DNA of 64,000 nucleotides. Source: Idiomarina aquatica (lineage in GTDB: Bacteria; Pseudomonadota; Gammaproteobacteria; Enterobacterales; Alteromonadaceae). The position numbers and the translations under genes are program-made. Within the stretch, counting starts at the first letter, position 1. Each line of letters starts with the position of its first letter. The DNA lies in the NCBI RefSeq assembly GCF_004362895.1, contig NZ_SNXI01000001.1, forward strand, positions 310,001-374,000, given 5' to 3'. This document shows, one piece after another, positions 19,213 through 29,872 of this stretch. The notes beneath the pieces were generated by a model that saw only the letters and a list, made by a program, of their open reading frames with translations, was not told the DNA's origin and did no database searches.

Positions 19213-20889
19213 TTAGTCGTCAGTTTTAGCCGCTTTAAACGCGTCAGCCATTGCACTGTTAATGCCAGAGCTGTCTTGCTGCTTGTTGACTTGCTCAACC
19301 GCTTCTTTCTCTTCAACTTCGTCTTTCGCGCGGATAGACAAGCTCAGAGTACGGTTTTTGCGATCAACACCCATGAAGCGCGCTTCGATAGCGTCACCAA
19401 CAGATAATTCAGTTGATGCATCTTCTACACGTTCACGAGAAATGTCTGCAGCACGAACGTAACCTTCTACGCTGTCAGCCAGTTCAACTTTTGCACCTTT
19501 CGCGTCAACTTCAGTGACGGTACCAGTAACAATAGAACCTTTCTTGTTAGCTGCCAAGTAGTTGTTGAACGGATCTTCTTCAAGTTGCTTAATACCTAAA
19601 GAGATGCGCTCACGTTCTGCGTCAACCTGCATTACAACGGCAGTAACTTCTTCGCCTTTCTTGTAATCGCGAACGGCTTCTTCGCCAGTTGCGTTCCAGC
19701 TGATGTCTGACAAGTGAACCAGGCCATCAATACCGCCATCCAAGCCGATAAAGATACCGAAGTCAGTGATTGACTTGATCTTACCAGTAACTTTCTCGCC
19801 CTTGTTGTGGTTCTTAGCAAACTCTTCCCAAGGGTTAGGCTTGCATTGTTTAAGGCCAAGAGAAATACGACGACGCTCTTCGTCGATTTCCAGAACCATA
19901 ACTTCAACCGTGTCGTCCAGGTTTACAACCTTAGATGGGTGAACGTTTTTGTTAGTCCAATCCATTTCAGATACGTGTACCAGACCTTCAACACCTTCTT
20001 CGATTTCGACGAAGCAGCCGTAATCAGTCAAGTTCGTAACACGACCGGTTAGGCGAGTACCTTCTGGGTAACGGTTAGCGATATCCGCCCATGGATCTTC
20101 GCCTAATTGCTTAAGACCCAATGATACGCGAGTACGCTCACGGTCAAACTTCAATACTTTAACAGTGATTTCGTCGCCAACATTGACGATTTCGCTTGGG
20201 TGCTTAACACGCTTCCAAGCCATGTCAGTGATGTGCAATAGGCCATCAACACCACCCAAATCAACGAACGCACCGTAGTCAGTAAGGTTTTTAACGATAC
20301 CTTGAACTTCTTGACCTTCTTGCAGGTTCTCAAGCAGCTCTTCGCGTTCTGCACTGTTCTCTTTCTCGATAACAGCACGGCGAGAAACAACAACGTTGTT
20401 GCGCTTCTGGTCAAGCTTAATAACTTTGAATTCAAGGTCTTTGTTTTCAAGGTGTGTAGTTTCACGTACTGGACGTACGTCAACCAATGAACCTGGCAAG
20501 AACGCGCGAACGCCGCCTAAGTCCACAGTGAAGCCACCCTTAACCTTACCAGAAATGTAACCGGTAACTGTTGCGTTTTCTTCGTGCGCTTTTTCCAGCT
20601 GCAGCCAAGCTTCATAGCGCTTAGCTTTTTCGCGTGAAAGAATCGTTTCGCCGAAACCATCTTCAACAGCATCAAGTGCTACGTCGACTTCATCGCCAAC
20701 GCTAACTTCCAGTTCACCTTCCGCGTTACGGAATTGTTCTGCCGGGATAGCACTTTCAGATTTAAGGCCAGCGTCAACTAATACCAAATCTTTCTGGATA
20801 GCAACGATGGTGCCTTTTACGATGGAGCCCGGGCGAGTTTCGACTTCCTTCAGGCTTTCTTCAAACAGCTGTGCAAAATTTTCTGACAT
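19213..20889 (-). CDS. rpsA: 30S ribosomal protein S1
   Basis: mRNA-binding ribosomal protein needed for initiation on structured or weak-Shine-Dalgarno messages. The 558-residue protein has six S1 domains, recognisable from repeats such as [46 protein letters not shown] and [17 protein letters not shown]. Codon choice is strongly biased, as expected for a highly expressed gene. The start lacks a good Shine-Dalgarno, as is usual for rpsA, and is preceded by a structured leader. Confidence 0.98.
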   Translation of the reverse strand: MSENFAQLFEESLKEVETRPGSIVKGTIVAIQKDLVLVDAGLKSESAIPAEQFRNAEGELEVSVGDEVDVALDAVEDGFGETILSREKAKRYEAWLQLEKAHEENATVTGYISGKVKGGFTVDLGGVRAFLPGSLVDVRPVRETTHLENKDLEFKVIKLDQKRNNVVVSRRAVIEKENSAEREELLENLQEGQEVQGIVKNLTDYGAFVDLGGVDGLLHITDMAWKRVKHPSEIVNVGDEITVKVLKFDRERTRVSLGLKQLGEDPWADIANRYPEGTRLTGRVTNLTDYGCFVEIEEGVEGLVHVSEMDWTNKNVHPSKVVNLDDTVEVMVLEIDEERRRISLGLKQCKPNPWEEFAKNHNKGEKVTGKIKSITDFGIFIGLDGGIDGLVHLSDISWNATGEEAVRDYKKGEEVTAVVMQVDAERERISLGIKQLEEDPFNNYLAANKKGSIVTGTVTEVDAKGAKVELADSVEGYVRAADISRERVEDASTELSVGDAIEARFMGVDRKNRTLSLSIRAKDEVEEKEAVEQVNKQQDSSGINSAMADAFKAAKTDD

Positions 20890-21012
20890 ATTAAATATCT
20901 TCGCTTTTAAATGACGTCCACTGAAATTCCGTAGTCAGCGGGGTTATGAATAAAGTCTGCATGTATCCTTACGGCAGACGCCTAAATAACCCACCCGGCC
21001 AATTTGCCGGGC
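20890..21012 (-). promoter_or_regulatory. rpsA structured leader (S1 autoregulation)
   Basis: On the minus strand a CCCGGC/GCCGGG hairpin (20994-21011) lies just after cmk. It is followed by a GTCTGC/GCAGAC hairpin (20955-20979) whose loop shows AAGGA, then unpaired TGGA and GAAG runs before the ATG. E. coli rpsA is translated from a leader of hairpins that expose GGA in their loops and is repressed by free S1; this layout matches. Upstream RNA may come from cmk read-through. Confidence 0.5.
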
Positions 21013-21019
21013 AAGCTAG

Positions 21020-21709
21020 CTAGTCATGTGACAGTTTGCTGTGAGCAAACGTCAAAATATCTTCTACCACCTGATCGATGCTTAGTTCTGTACTATCAAT
21101 GTACAGCGCATCATCAGCTGGTTTTAACGGCGCCACGCTACGCGATGTGTCACGTTCGTCACGCTCTTGAATTTCGGTTATTAATTGGTCAATATTAGCA
21201 TCAAAGCCCTTTTCGAGCAATTGCTTGTAACGCCTTTGTGCGCGTTCCTGCGCGGATGCTGTCAGAAAGATTTTTGCATCGGCCTCGGGAAACACGACGG
21301 TTCCCATATCACGTCCGTCGGCAACCAGCCCAGGCAAGTCTTTAAAGCCACGCTGGCGGCGTAACAGCGCTTCGCGGACACGTGGCAATGCCGCTACCTT
21401 AGAGGCCATGTTGCCGACCTTTTCAGTGCGGATAGTCATGGTCACGTCCTCACCCTCGAGGATAATATGAGTTAAACCATCATCTTCCTGCGCTTCAAAT
21501 TTAACATCGAGGTGTGCGGCCAGGGTAACCAGGCTTTCTTCATCTGCCTCACTAAAATTGTGATGCAGTGCTGCCAGTGCCAGCACACGGTAGATAGCGC
21601 CACTATCCAATAGATGCCAGCCCATTTTTTCTGCCAAAATACGACTAACGGTTCCTTTGCCCGAACCACTAGGTCCATCAATGGTAATAACTGGGGTGGG
21701 TGTTGCCAT
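21020..21709 (-). CDS. cmk: cytidylate kinase
   Basis: Phosphorylates CMP and dCMP. The ATG at 21709 follows AGAGGA and gives [20 protein letters not shown] with the P-loop at residues 11-19; a 15-residue upstream extension is not conserved. The 229-residue length, [29 protein letters not shown] and the final [15 protein letters not shown] fit cytidylate kinase. Order aroA-cmk-rpsA is conserved. Confidence 0.96.
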   Translation of the reverse strand: MATPTPVITIDGPSGSGKGTVSRILAEKMGWHLLDSGAIYRVLALAALHHNFSEADEESLVTLAAHLDVKFEAQEDDGLTHIILEGEDVTMTIRTEKVGNMASKVAALPRVREALLRRQRGFKDLPGLVADGRDMGTVVFPEADAKIFLTASAQERAQRRYKQLLEKGFDANIDQLITEIQERDERDTSRSVAPLKPADDALYIDSTELSIDQVVEDILTFAHSKLSHD

Positions 21710-21797
21710 AAAGTCCTCTGATTGCCCTGCCAATTGCAGTATTAAGCGGCGCAATTATACGCATTTATCAAAATTTTGCACCCTCAATACGCCAGCG

Positions 21798-23108
21798 CTA
21801 AGGTAAAAGATCGATATGACAGAGGCGTGAAAGCTCATTGAAAAATTGCGGGTAGGTTTTTTTACAACATCCAGGGTCATTTACGTTCACCCCATTTGCA
21901 GAAAAACCAAGCAATGCAAAACACATGGCAATGCGATGGTCGTCGTAAGTATCAACAGTCGCTTGCTTAAGCACTGCCGGCGGGTCAATGATCAGGTAGT
22001 CCGCGCCCTCTTCTACCGTTGCACCAAATTTGCGCGCCTCAGTAGCCATAGCTGCCAGGCGGTCGGTCTCTTTTACCCGCCAATTTGCCACGTTACATAT
22101 TGACGTTCGACCTTTTGCAAACAACGCCAAAGGTACGATGGTCATAGCCGCGTCAGGAATTTGGTTACCATCAAAATCAATGGGCTGTAACGCGCCGGAA
22201 CCACTCACCGTTACCGAGTTTTCACCCCACTCAACGGTTGCGCCCATGCGTTGTACGACGTCAGCAAAACCAATATCGCCCTGAATAGAGTGCTGACCGA
22301 CGCCCTGTATGGTTATCGGGCCACCGGCGATAGCTGCGGCTGCCATCCAATAGCTGGCTCCGCTGGCGTCTCCTTCAATAAAATATTCGCCCGGCGACCG
22401 ATACTGCTGGCCTCCGGTAATAGCGTACTGTCGTTCAGAAATAGGCTTGATAGTAATGCCGAAACTACCCACCATAGCAATGGTGAGATCAATATAAGGG
22501 CGTGATACGACGTCACCGGTTAGCGTTAGCGTTGAGTCTTCAGCTAACAGCGGTAGTGCCATCAGCAAGGCACTAACATATTGACTGGAAACACTGCCAT
22601 CAATGGTAAAATCACCAGCTTGCAGACCGCTGCTCACGGCTAAAGGCGGATATCCCTGGTTTTGCAAACAATCAAGCGCCGCGCCACGCTCAACTAAACT
22701 ATCAATAAGGTCACCCAGCGGTCGTTCCCGCATGCGGGGGTCACCGTCAAGAGTAACCGATTGTTTACCAGTTAACGTTGCCGCCAAAACCGCGACCAAC
22801 GGGCGCATTGCTGTACCCGCATTGCCAAGCAGTAAACGCTCCGGCACAGTCGTCCACTGCCCGCTACAGCCATGCACAACCACCTGCGTAGGGGTAACTT
22901 CCTCTACCTCTACACCCAATGCGTTTAATGCCTCTAACATGCGCGCCGTATCGTCGCTGCGCAACAAGTTCTTAAGCACAACCGGCTTGTCCGCGAGCGC
23001 GGCTATGAGCAATGCGCGGTTAGCGATGCTTTTTGAACCCGGCAGTGTCACTTCGCCGCGGCAATGCTTAAGACCGCTTACCGTCAAGGTTTGTGGAAGT
23101 TCTTGCAT
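21798..23108 (-). CDS. aroA: 5-enolpyruvylshikimate-3-phosphate synthase (class I)
   Basis: Shikimate-pathway step joining shikimate-3-phosphate and PEP. The 436-residue protein has LPGSKSIANRALL with the PEP-binding lysine K26, LLLGNAGTAMRPL (residues 92-104), GDPRMRERPL, SSQYVSALLMALPL, DYLIIDPPA and the end motif DDHRIAMCFAL. The glycine-alanine pattern in NAGTA is class I. The ATG shares its first base with the hisC stop (TAATG), so the two are translationally coupled. Confidence 0.97.
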   Translation of the reverse strand: MQELPQTLTVSGLKHCRGEVTLPGSKSIANRALLIAALADKPVVLKNLLRSDDTARMLEALNALGVEVEEVTPTQVVVHGCSGQWTTVPERLLLGNAGTAMRPLVAVLAATLTGKQSVTLDGDPRMRERPLGDLIDSLVERGAALDCLQNQGYPPLAVSSGLQAGDFTIDGSVSSQYVSALLMALPLLAEDSTLTLTGDVVSRPYIDLTIAMVGSFGITIKPISERQYAITGGQQYRSPGEYFIEGDASGASYWMAAAAIAGGPITIQGVGQHSIQGDIGFADVVQRMGATVEWGENSVTVSGSGALQPIDFDGNQIPDAAMTIVPLALFAKGRTSICNVANWRVKETDRLAAMATEARKFGATVEEGADYLIIDPPAVLKQATVDTYDDHRIAMCFALLGFSANGVNVNDPGCCKKTYPQFFNELSRLCHIDLLP

Positions 23109-24217
23109 TAGTAGCTTATGCGGCGCATCGCATCAATGAAGGCTTGGTTTTCATCCGCCAGCCCAATACTCACCCGTAAATGATTTGGTAGTTCATAGCC
23201 TGCTACAGGACGCACAATCACCCCTTCATGTAATAGCTTTTGATAAATATCAGCAGCTTTAGGGCCAACTTCGATGGTTAAAAAGTTGCCGTGCGATGGA
23301 ATGTAGCCGAACCCATCCTGTTGGCAAAACTCAATCAGCTGTTGCATACCGGCCGCATTAACCTTAATGGCCTGCTGTAGATAATCATGATCATCCAATA
23401 CCACTTCGGCAGCTTTTAATGACAACGAATTAACATTAAACGGCTGACGAATGCGATTAAGTAAATCAGCGATTTCAGCACTAGTTACTGCGTAACCGGC
23501 TCGCAGGCCGGCTAACCCGTAGGCCTTTGAAAAGGTTCGTGAGACCACCAGGTTAGGATAGTCTTTCAACCATGCAATTGAGGGCGCACGTTCATGTTCT
23601 GCAACATACTCGTAGTAGGCCTCATCCAGCACCACCAAAACGTTCGACGGCACCTTATCCAGAAAGGTTTTTATGGATTCAGTCGATAAAAACGTGCCCG
23701 TCGGGTTATTCGGATTGGCGATAAAGATCATTTTAGTACGATCCGTAATCGCCCCCGCCATAGCGTCCAAATCGTGGCCATAATCACTGGCAGGCACCGC
23801 TACCGCTTTAGCGCCAATTGCCTGAGTAACCAGTGGGTAGACCACAAAGGCATGTTGCGAAAAAATGACTTCGTTATCAGCGTTAACAAAGGTACGCGCT
23901 AAAATCTCTAACACATCGTTAGAGCCATTACCTAAGGTGATTTGATGAGTATCCACGCCATGCAATTCGGCCAGCTTACTTTTTAAGTAAAAACCATTAG
24001 CGTCGGGATAACGAATCAAGTCCGACAACTCGCCCTGCAATGCAGTGCGAACTTTTTCACTTAAACCGAGCGGGTTTTCATTAGACGCCAGTTTCACCAC
24101 GTGTGACAAACCCAGTTCTCGTTGCAGTTCGTCCATCGGTTTACCGGCCTGGTAAGGCTGTAACTGACGAACGCCCGGGTTAGCTGCTGCGGTTGCATCA
24201 AAACGTGCCATAGTCAT
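23108..24217 (-). CDS. hisC: histidinol-phosphate / aromatic aminotransferase HisC-type
   Basis: PLP fold-type I aminotransferase of 369 residues. Motifs are LASNENPLG, NGSNDVLEIL, NPNNPTG, VLDEAYYEY and the PLP lysine in SRTFSKAYGLAGLRAGY. The ATG at 24217 has AAAGG five bases upstream; neighbouring ATGs at 24220 and 24211 are also possible. Lying between serC and aroA and away from any his operon, it is probably the hisC2-type enzyme of aromatic amino acid synthesis. It could also serve histidine synthesis if it is the only copy. Confidence 0.92.
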   Translation of the reverse strand: MTMARFDATAAANPGVRQLQPYQAGKPMDELQRELGLSHVVKLASNENPLGLSEKVRTALQGELSDLIRYPDANGFYLKSKLAELHGVDTHQITLGNGSNDVLEILARTFVNADNEVIFSQHAFVVYPLVTQAIGAKAVAVPASDYGHDLDAMAGAITDRTKMIFIANPNNPTGTFLSTESIKTFLDKVPSNVLVVLDEAYYEYVAEHERAPSIAWLKDYPNLVVSRTFSKAYGLAGLRAGYAVTSAEIADLLNRIRQPFNVNSLSLKAAEVVLDDHDYLQQAIKVNAAGMQQLIEFCQQDGFGYIPSHGNFLTIEVGPKAADIYQKLLHEGVIVRPVAGYELPNHLRVSIGLADENQAFIDAMRRISY

Positions 24218-24236
24218 CATTACCTTTATTGTTTTT

Positions 24237-25322
24237 TTAAGCTTTACGTGCAAACTCATCCATAAAATCGATAAGCACCTTAACGCCTTCCAACGGCATC
24301 GCATTATAGAGGCTGGCTCGCATGCCACCGACAAAGCGGTGTCCCTTCAGCCCCATTAAGCCAGCTTCTTTCGCCTCGGCTAAAAAGCGCTCATCAAGGC
24401 GCTCATCCGCTAGCTGGAAAGGAATATTCATTATCGAGCGGTAATCCGGGTTAACCTGATTACGATAGAAATCTGACCCATCGATGTAGCTATACAAGGT
24501 GCTCGCTTTTTGGTGATTGGTTTGACCCATCGCCGTCAGGCCACCCTGCTCTTTTAGCCATTTAAACACCAACCCGGATAGATACCAGGCAAAGGTGTTT
24601 GGTGTGTTATACATTGAGTTATCTTTCGCCTGCAACTGGTAGTCCATGATAGAACTCAGTTCAGGTTGCGGGTTACCGAGCAGGTCTTTTTTTACAATCG
24701 CAATAGCGAACCCGGACGGCCCAATATTCTTTTGTGCGCCGGCATAGATAACCCCGAAGCGGCTAACATCCAGCGGTTCGGCCAAAATATTCGATGACAT
24801 ATCCGCTACAATGGGAGCATCTACATCAGGGATATCATGCAATGCGATACCGTCAACCGTTTCATTAGGACAATAATGAAAGTAGGCAGCGTTGTCTGAC
24901 AGCTTCCATTGATCGCGCGGAGCAATGGCCTTGCCCTGTCCGGTTTCCTGGTTACCTGCGACAACGTTTACAGCGCCCACATACTTTTGCGCTTCGCGTA
25001 TGGCATAACCTGACCAAATACCACTGTCCAGATAGTCTACCGTAGATGTTTTAGAGGCGATATTTTGCGGTACGGCGGAAAATTGACCACGTCCGCCCCC
25101 TTGCAGAAACAGCACTTCGTAGCCATCAGGTACATTTAGCAAGTCGCGCAGATCGTGTTCTGCTTGTTTAGCCATTGCTACGTAAGCCGGGTCCCGGTGT
25201 GAAAACTCCATCACCGAAACGCCGGTATTATTCCAGTTTAATAACTCAGACTGCGCCTGCTCCATGACCACTTTAGGGAGCATGGCAGGGCCGGCAGAGA
25301 AATTAAAAACACTATTACTCAT
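24237..25322 (-). CDS. serC: phosphoserine aminotransferase
   Basis: Transaminates 3-phosphohydroxypyruvate (serine) and the analogous pyridoxine precursor. The 361-residue protein starts [10 protein letters not shown], with [25 protein letters not shown], the PLP lysine in [13 protein letters not shown] and [10 protein letters not shown]. The ATG at 25322 with CAGGAA upstream overlaps the end of gyrA by 8 nt; a 25-residue upward extension inside gyrA is spurious. Confidence 0.96.
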   Translation of the reverse strand: MSNSVFNFSAGPAMLPKVVMEQAQSELLNWNNTGVSVMEFSHRDPAYVAMAKQAEHDLRDLLNVPDGYEVLFLQGGGRGQFSAVPQNIASKTSTVDYLDSGIWSGYAIREAQKYVGAVNVVAGNQETGQGKAIAPRDQWKLSDNAAYFHYCPNETVDGIALHDIPDVDAPIVADMSSNILAEPLDVSRFGVIYAGAQKNIGPSGFAIAIVKKDLLGNPQPELSSIMDYQLQAKDNSMYNTPNTFAWYLSGLVFKWLKEQGGLTAMGQTNHQKASTLYSYIDGSDFYRNQVNPDYRSIMNIPFQLADERLDERFLAEAKEAGLMGLKGHRFVGGMRASLYNAMPLEGVKVLIDFMDEFARKA

Positions 25323-27963
25323 CAGCACTTTCCTGTCCGGCTTCCGCGTCGCTGTCTCCCGCATCATGCTCTTCGCTATTAGGCTGTTCACCGTCAATAG
25401 CCTCGGTCAGCACTTCGTCCTCGTCAATTTCATCGATACGTTGTAAACCAACCACTTGTTCGTCATCGCCTGTGCGAATTAAGCGTACACCCTGGGTGTT
25501 ACGACCCACGGTAGACACTTCGTTAACACGAGTGCGCACCAGCGTGCCTTTGTTACTGATCAGCATAATTTCGTTGCCATCAATAACTTCCATAGCACCG
25601 ACTACAATGCCGTTGCGCTCACTGACTTTTATCGATACCACGCCCTTGGTAGCGCGCGATTTAGTCGGATAATCACCAACTGGTGTGCGTTTACCATAGC
25701 CGTTTTCGGTTACCGTAAGAATTGCAGCCTCGGCTTCTTCGTAAGTACGCGGAACAATCAGCGAGACAACCCGCTGTCCATCCTCTAACCGAATACCACG
25801 AACACCGGTAGCAGTACGACCCATCGAACGCACTTGATCTTCTTTAAAGCGAACGACTTTGCCGGCATCCGAGAACAACATAATTTCTTGTTCGCCATCG
25901 GTGATATCAACACCAATGAGCTCATCACCATCATTTAAATTTAGTGCAATAATGCCGCCGTTACGTGGGCGCGAATATTCAGGTAATGGCGTTTTCTTAA
26001 CGGTGCCGTTTTTGGTCGCCATAATGACGAACTTGTCTTCCGGATAATCCCGGGTCGGCAGAATAGCGGTAATGCGTTCATCCGACTCCAGCGGTAACAA
26101 GTTTACAATCGGCTTACCGCGAGACGCGCGACTTGCCAATGGCAACTGGTAAACCTTCATCCAGTAAATGCGACCATAGGTTGAGAAGCACAAAATCGTA
26201 TCGTGGGTGTTTGCTACCCATAGTCGCTCAATGAAGTCTTCGTCCTTCATTTTAGTGGCCGCTTTGCCTTTGCCGCCACGGCGTTGTGCTTCGTATTCGG
26301 TCAACGGCTGATACTTGACATAGCCTTCGTGCGACAGTGTCACCACAACGTCTTCTTCGTTAATCAGGTCTTCCATACTGATGTCGTGCGCCGCCGCTGT
26401 TATCTCGGTTTTACGCTCGTCACCAAAGTTGGCCCGTACTTCGACCAACTCTTCGGTAATAACTTCCATTAACCGTTCGCTGGAGCGCAAGATGTGCAAT
26501 AGCTCCGCGATTTGATCAAGAATGCCTTTATATTCTTCGAGAATTTTTTCGTGCTCGAGACCGGTTAGTTTATGCAAGCGCAAGTCAAGAATGGCCTGAG
26601 CCTGTTCTTCAGTCAGGTAATAGTTGCCGTCACGAATACCGTATTCTTCCGGTAAATGATCAGGACGTGCCGCATCAACGCCAGCACCCTCGAGCATCGC
26701 TGCCACATGACCCAACTGCCAGCTGCGCGAGGTTAATCCCTGCTTAGCTTCTGCCGGCGTCGGTGAGTGACGAATTAATTCAATAACTTCATCGATATTA
26801 GCCAGCGCAATAGCCAGGCCTTCTAATATGTGCGCACGCTCACGGGCTTTGCGTAACTCATAAACCGAGCGGCGGGTAACAACCTCGCGACGATGACGCA
26901 CGAATGCGTTGAGCATGTCATACAGATTAAACAGTTTTGGCTGGCCTTTATCCAGCGCCACCATGTTAATGCCGAAAACAACCTGCATCTGGGTATTGGC
27001 ATACAAGTGATTCAATACCACTTCAGCAACATCCCCACGCCGAATTTCGATAACGATGCGCATGCCGTCTTTATCTGACTCGTCACGCAGACCGCTGATA
27101 CCCTCGAGTCGTTTTTCTTTGACTAACTCGGCGATCTTCTCAATTAAACGTGCTTTGTTAACCTGGTACGGTATTTCCGTTACGATAATGCTTTCGCGGC
27201 CAGATTTCTCGTCTACTTCAACTTCGGCCGTGGCGCGCAAGTGAATACGTCCGCGCCCCGTTTTATACGCTTCAATAATGCCCGAGCGACCAGAAATACT
27301 CGCTGCAGTCGGGAAGTCAGGACCCGGAATGAATTCCATCAGCTCATCGATAGTGATGTCCGGGTTTTCAATTAACGCCAAGGTACCGTTAATCACTTCG
27401 TTAAGGTTATGCGGCGGAATATTGGTGGCCATACCAACCGCAATACCTGAGGAACCATTAACTAAAAGATTCGGAATACGTGTCGGCAATACATCAGGAA
27501 TGCGCTCGGTACCGTCATAGTTATCAACAAAATCAACGGTTTCTTTATCAAGGTCCGCTAACAGCTGATGCGCAATTTTTTCCATTCGAATTTCGGTATA
27601 ACGCATCGCCGCAGCAGAGTCGCCGTCGACTGAACCGAAGTTACCCTGACCATCGACCAAGGTGTAACGCAATGAAAATGGCTGTGCCATACGAACAATC
27701 GTATCGTAGACCGCCGAATCGCCGTGCGGGTGATATTTACCGATAACATCACCGACCACACGCGCTGATTTTTTATAGGGCTTGTTAAAGTCATTACGCA
27801 ATTCGTTCATCGCGAACAAAACGCGTCGGTGAACCGGTTTTAGACCATCGCGCACATCCGGTAACGCACGGCCGACAATGACACTCATCGCATAATCAAG
27901 ATAAGAACTCTTGAGTTCGTCCTCGATATTAATGGGTGACACTTCTCTGGCAAGATCGCTCAT
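25315..27963 (-). CDS. gyrA: DNA gyrase subunit A
   Basis: Breakage-reunion subunit of gyrase. The 882-residue protein has the catalytic tyrosine Y122 ([11 protein letters not shown]), the winged-helix and tower regions, and six C-terminal GyrA-box propeller blades, including the QRRGGKGK box near the linker. The quinolone-resistance region carries S83 and D87, the susceptible residues. The acidic C-terminal tail ([14 protein letters not shown] onward) is typical. It heads the serC-hisC-aroA-cmk transcription unit and diverges from ubiG. Confidence 0.98.
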   Translation of the reverse strand: MSDLAREVSPINIEDELKSSYLDYAMSVIVGRALPDVRDGLKPVHRRVLFAMNELRNDFNKPYKKSARVVGDVIGKYHPHGDSAVYDTIVRMAQPFSLRYTLVDGQGNFGSVDGDSAAAMRYTEIRMEKIAHQLLADLDKETVDFVDNYDGTERIPDVLPTRIPNLLVNGSSGIAVGMATNIPPHNLNEVINGTLALIENPDITIDELMEFIPGPDFPTAASISGRSGIIEAYKTGRGRIHLRATAEVEVDEKSGRESIIVTEIPYQVNKARLIEKIAELVKEKRLEGISGLRDESDKDGMRIVIEIRRGDVAEVVLNHLYANTQMQVVFGINMVALDKGQPKLFNLYDMLNAFVRHRREVVTRRSVYELRKARERAHILEGLAIALANIDEVIELIRHSPTPAEAKQGLTSRSWQLGHVAAMLEGAGVDAARPDHLPEEYGIRDGNYYLTEEQAQAILDLRLHKLTGLEHEKILEEYKGILDQIAELLHILRSSERLMEVITEELVEVRANFGDERKTEITAAAHDISMEDLINEEDVVVTLSHEGYVKYQPLTEYEAQRRGGKGKAATKMKDEDFIERLWVANTHDTILCFSTYGRIYWMKVYQLPLASRASRGKPIVNLLPLESDERITAILPTRDYPEDKFVIMATKNGTVKKTPLPEYSRPRNGGIIALNLNDGDELIGVDITDGEQEIMLFSDAGKVVRFKEDQVRSMGRTATGVRGIRLEDGQRVVSLIVPRTYEEAEAAILTVTENGYGKRTPVGDYPTKSRATKGVVSIKVSERNGIVVGAMEVIDGNEIMLISNKGTLVRTRVNEVSTVGRNTQGVRLIRTGDDEQVVGLQRIDEIDEDEVLTEAIDGEQPNSEEHDAGDSDAEAGQESADE

Positions 27964-28132
27964 ACTGTTGTCCCTAAATCCCTAACAAAATGGCTAACTA
28001 TTCTGTTTTTATATTGATCTAGCCATTGTACCCATCCGCATGCATGATCGCACCCTCTTTTTAACATTCCTTTGCTGCGGTATGCTATGCGGCACAATGA
28101 CCGACCGAAGGCGGCGTTAAGCCGGTATAGAA

Positions 28133-28864
28133 ATGATTCAAAATGACCAAAAAAACGTCAATCAAAACGTCGATCCGGCAGAAATCGAAAAGTTTTCAGC
28201 GATAGCTTCACGCTGGTGGGATACTGAAGGCGAATTTAAGCCCCTGCATAAAATCAATCCCTTGCGTTTAGACTTTATCGAACAGCATGTTGGTGGTCTA
28301 TTTGGCAAGCAGGTTGTTGATATAGGCTGTGGCGGTGGTTTACTGACTGAGGGAATGGCTCAACGCGGCGCGAAGGTACGCGGTATCGACTTAGCTGAGC
28401 AATCACTGCAAGTTGCGCGCTTACATGCGCTCGAAAGCGAGTTAGACATACCCTACGACTGTATTGCCGCGGAAGACTTTGCTGAACAACACAGGGCTCA
28501 ATTTGACGTCGTCACGTGTCTGGAAATGCTCGAGCATGTGCCCGATCCCGCATCGATTGTTGGTGCGGTAAGTCGTTTGGTTAAACCCGGCGGTAAGGTG
28601 TTTTTCTCTACCCTGAACCGTAACGTTAAAAGCTGGCTGTTAGGTATTTTCGCTGCCGAACACGTGCTTAAATGGGTGCCCACAGGGACCCACGACCATC
28701 AGCGTTTTATCAAACCATCTGAGCTACTGGCTATGACCGACCGTTATGGATTGCAGGCAAACGCAATCAATGGCATCGTTTACCATCCGTTACAGGGCTT
28801 TAAGCTAAGCCAGCAAGACGTTGACGTTAATTATATCGTTGCGCTGACTAAGCCAGGCGCTTAA
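28133..28864 (+). CDS. ubiG: ubiquinone biosynthesis O-methyltransferase
   Basis: Does both O-methylations of ubiquinone synthesis. The 243-residue protein has EIEKFSAIASRWWD, the SAM-binding VVDIGCGGGLLTEGMA, the motif II region VVTCLEMLEHVPDP, LVKPGGKVFFSTLNR and the C-terminal GTHDHQRFIKPSEL. It diverges from gyrA across a 169-nt gap, the standard gammaproteobacterial arrangement. Confidence 0.96.
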   Translation: MIQNDQKNVNQNVDPAEIEKFSAIASRWWDTEGEFKPLHKINPLRLDFIEQHVGGLFGKQVVDIGCGGGLLTEGMAQRGAKVRGIDLAEQSLQVARLHALESELDIPYDCIAAEDFAEQHRAQFDVVTCLEMLEHVPDPASIVGAVSRLVKPGGKVFFSTLNRNVKSWLLGIFAAEHVLKWVPTGTHDHQRFIKPSELLAMTDRYGLQANAINGIVYHPLQGFKLSQQDVDVNYIVALTKPGA

Positions 28865-28890
28865 ACGATAGCGAAACTAAAAGGGCAAAC

Positions 28891-29574
28891 ATGACTAACG
28901 CAGTTAACGCGGTGCTGTTCGACCTCGATGGCACACTATTAGATACCGCTCCTGACCTGGGTGCGGCACTTAATCACGTGTGCAGATTACATCAACGGCC
29001 GCAAGTCAGTGCAGAGCATTTTACCCCGTTTGCCTCGCATGGTTCCCGTGGCCTGCTGAATTTAGTCTTTGACCAGGATATTGCCGGCGACGAAACTAAG
29101 CTGCCTCAATTAAGGGAGCAGTTCCTGAGCTATTACAACGATAATATCGCGGTTCATACGCGCCCGTTCGATGGTATCGAGAACCTGTTAAACGCGCTCG
29201 ATAGCGCAGGCATAAAAACGGCTATCGTCACCAATAAACCAGAAGCACTAACCCAACGTCTGCTCCCTTACTTTGACGCATTTGATCATATCGAAGTCGT
29301 TGTGGGCGGCGATACCCTGGACGTAGCAAAACCGCACCCTGAGCCCTTGCTACACGCGGCTAATGCCTTGCAGGTAGATGCCAGCCGGTGTCTATACGTA
29401 GGCGATGCCGAACGTGATATTCAAGCCGGTATTAACGCCGGCATGGCGACGGTTCTGGCCGCTTACGGTTATATTAGTGATGACGACCAGCCACAACGCT
29501 GGGGTGCGGATTACGTTATTCAAACACCGGCAGAACTATTAGATATCTTATCTATCACCGCCTTAGCGACTTAA
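28891..29574 (+). CDS. HAD phosphatase, Gph / MupP-like
   Basis: A 227-residue HAD subfamily IA phosphatase with LFDLDGTLLDTAPDL (nucleophile D11), IVTNKPEA, the lysine in VAKPHPEP and VGDAERDIQAG. It follows ubiG by 26 nt. In Pseudomonas the gene after ubiG is mupP, whose product dephosphorylates N-acetylmuramate-6-phosphate in peptidoglycan recycling. The ASHGSRGLL segment and the YGYI...WGADYVI end resemble MupP. Phosphoglycolate phosphatase (Gph) is the alternative; substrate is inferred from context. Confidence 0.8.
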   Translation: MTNAVNAVLFDLDGTLLDTAPDLGAALNHVCRLHQRPQVSAEHFTPFASHGSRGLLNLVFDQDIAGDETKLPQLREQFLSYYNDNIAVHTRPFDGIENLLNALDSAGIKTAIVTNKPEALTQRLLPYFDAFDHIEVVVGGDTLDVAKPHPEPLLHAANALQVDASRCLYVGDAERDIQAGINAGMATVLAAYGYISDDDQPQRWGADYVIQTPAELLDILSITALAT

Positions 29575-29776
29575 TTAGTAAGGTAAAGCGTTTTGCTTAG
29601 AATATCGCTTTCTAAGAAAGAATTTTAAAAGATAAAAAAATTATAAATACGCAAACGCAAGTGGCTTAAGCGTTTCGACAACCTATCGTAATTTGCAACC
29701 AATATTTACACATAATTTCATCTAATTTGACTTGATCGTTGGGTGCGTTACTTCTAGCATACTGAATATCCCAACA

Positions 29777-29833
29777 CCCCTAGATATTGTGTTCATTCGT
29801 TAATCAGTGAGGAATTTACACAATATCTTGTGG
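29777..29833 (+). promoter_or_regulatory. two NrdR-like boxes upstream of nrdA
   Basis: CCCCTAGATATTGTGT (29777-29792) and ACACAATATCTTGTGG (29818-29833) match the palindromic NrdR consensus (ACACwATATATwGTGT) at 13 and 14 of 16 positions, counting by eye. Starts are 41 nt apart, near four helical turns; three turns is more usual. NrdR represses ribonucleotide reductase operons when dATP is high. A candidate promoter, TTGATC-17 nt-TAGCAT, lies just upstream. Confidence 0.7.
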
Positions 29834-29872
29834 TTACAACAACATAACAAATAGATAAGAGTCGGCGCTAAA

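Noticed and set aside
29586-29640. CTTTC-TAA-GAAAG hairpin followed by an AT-rich tract after the ubiG-phosphatase pair
   Set aside because: Five-bp AT-rich stem and no clean T-run; too weak to list as a terminator.
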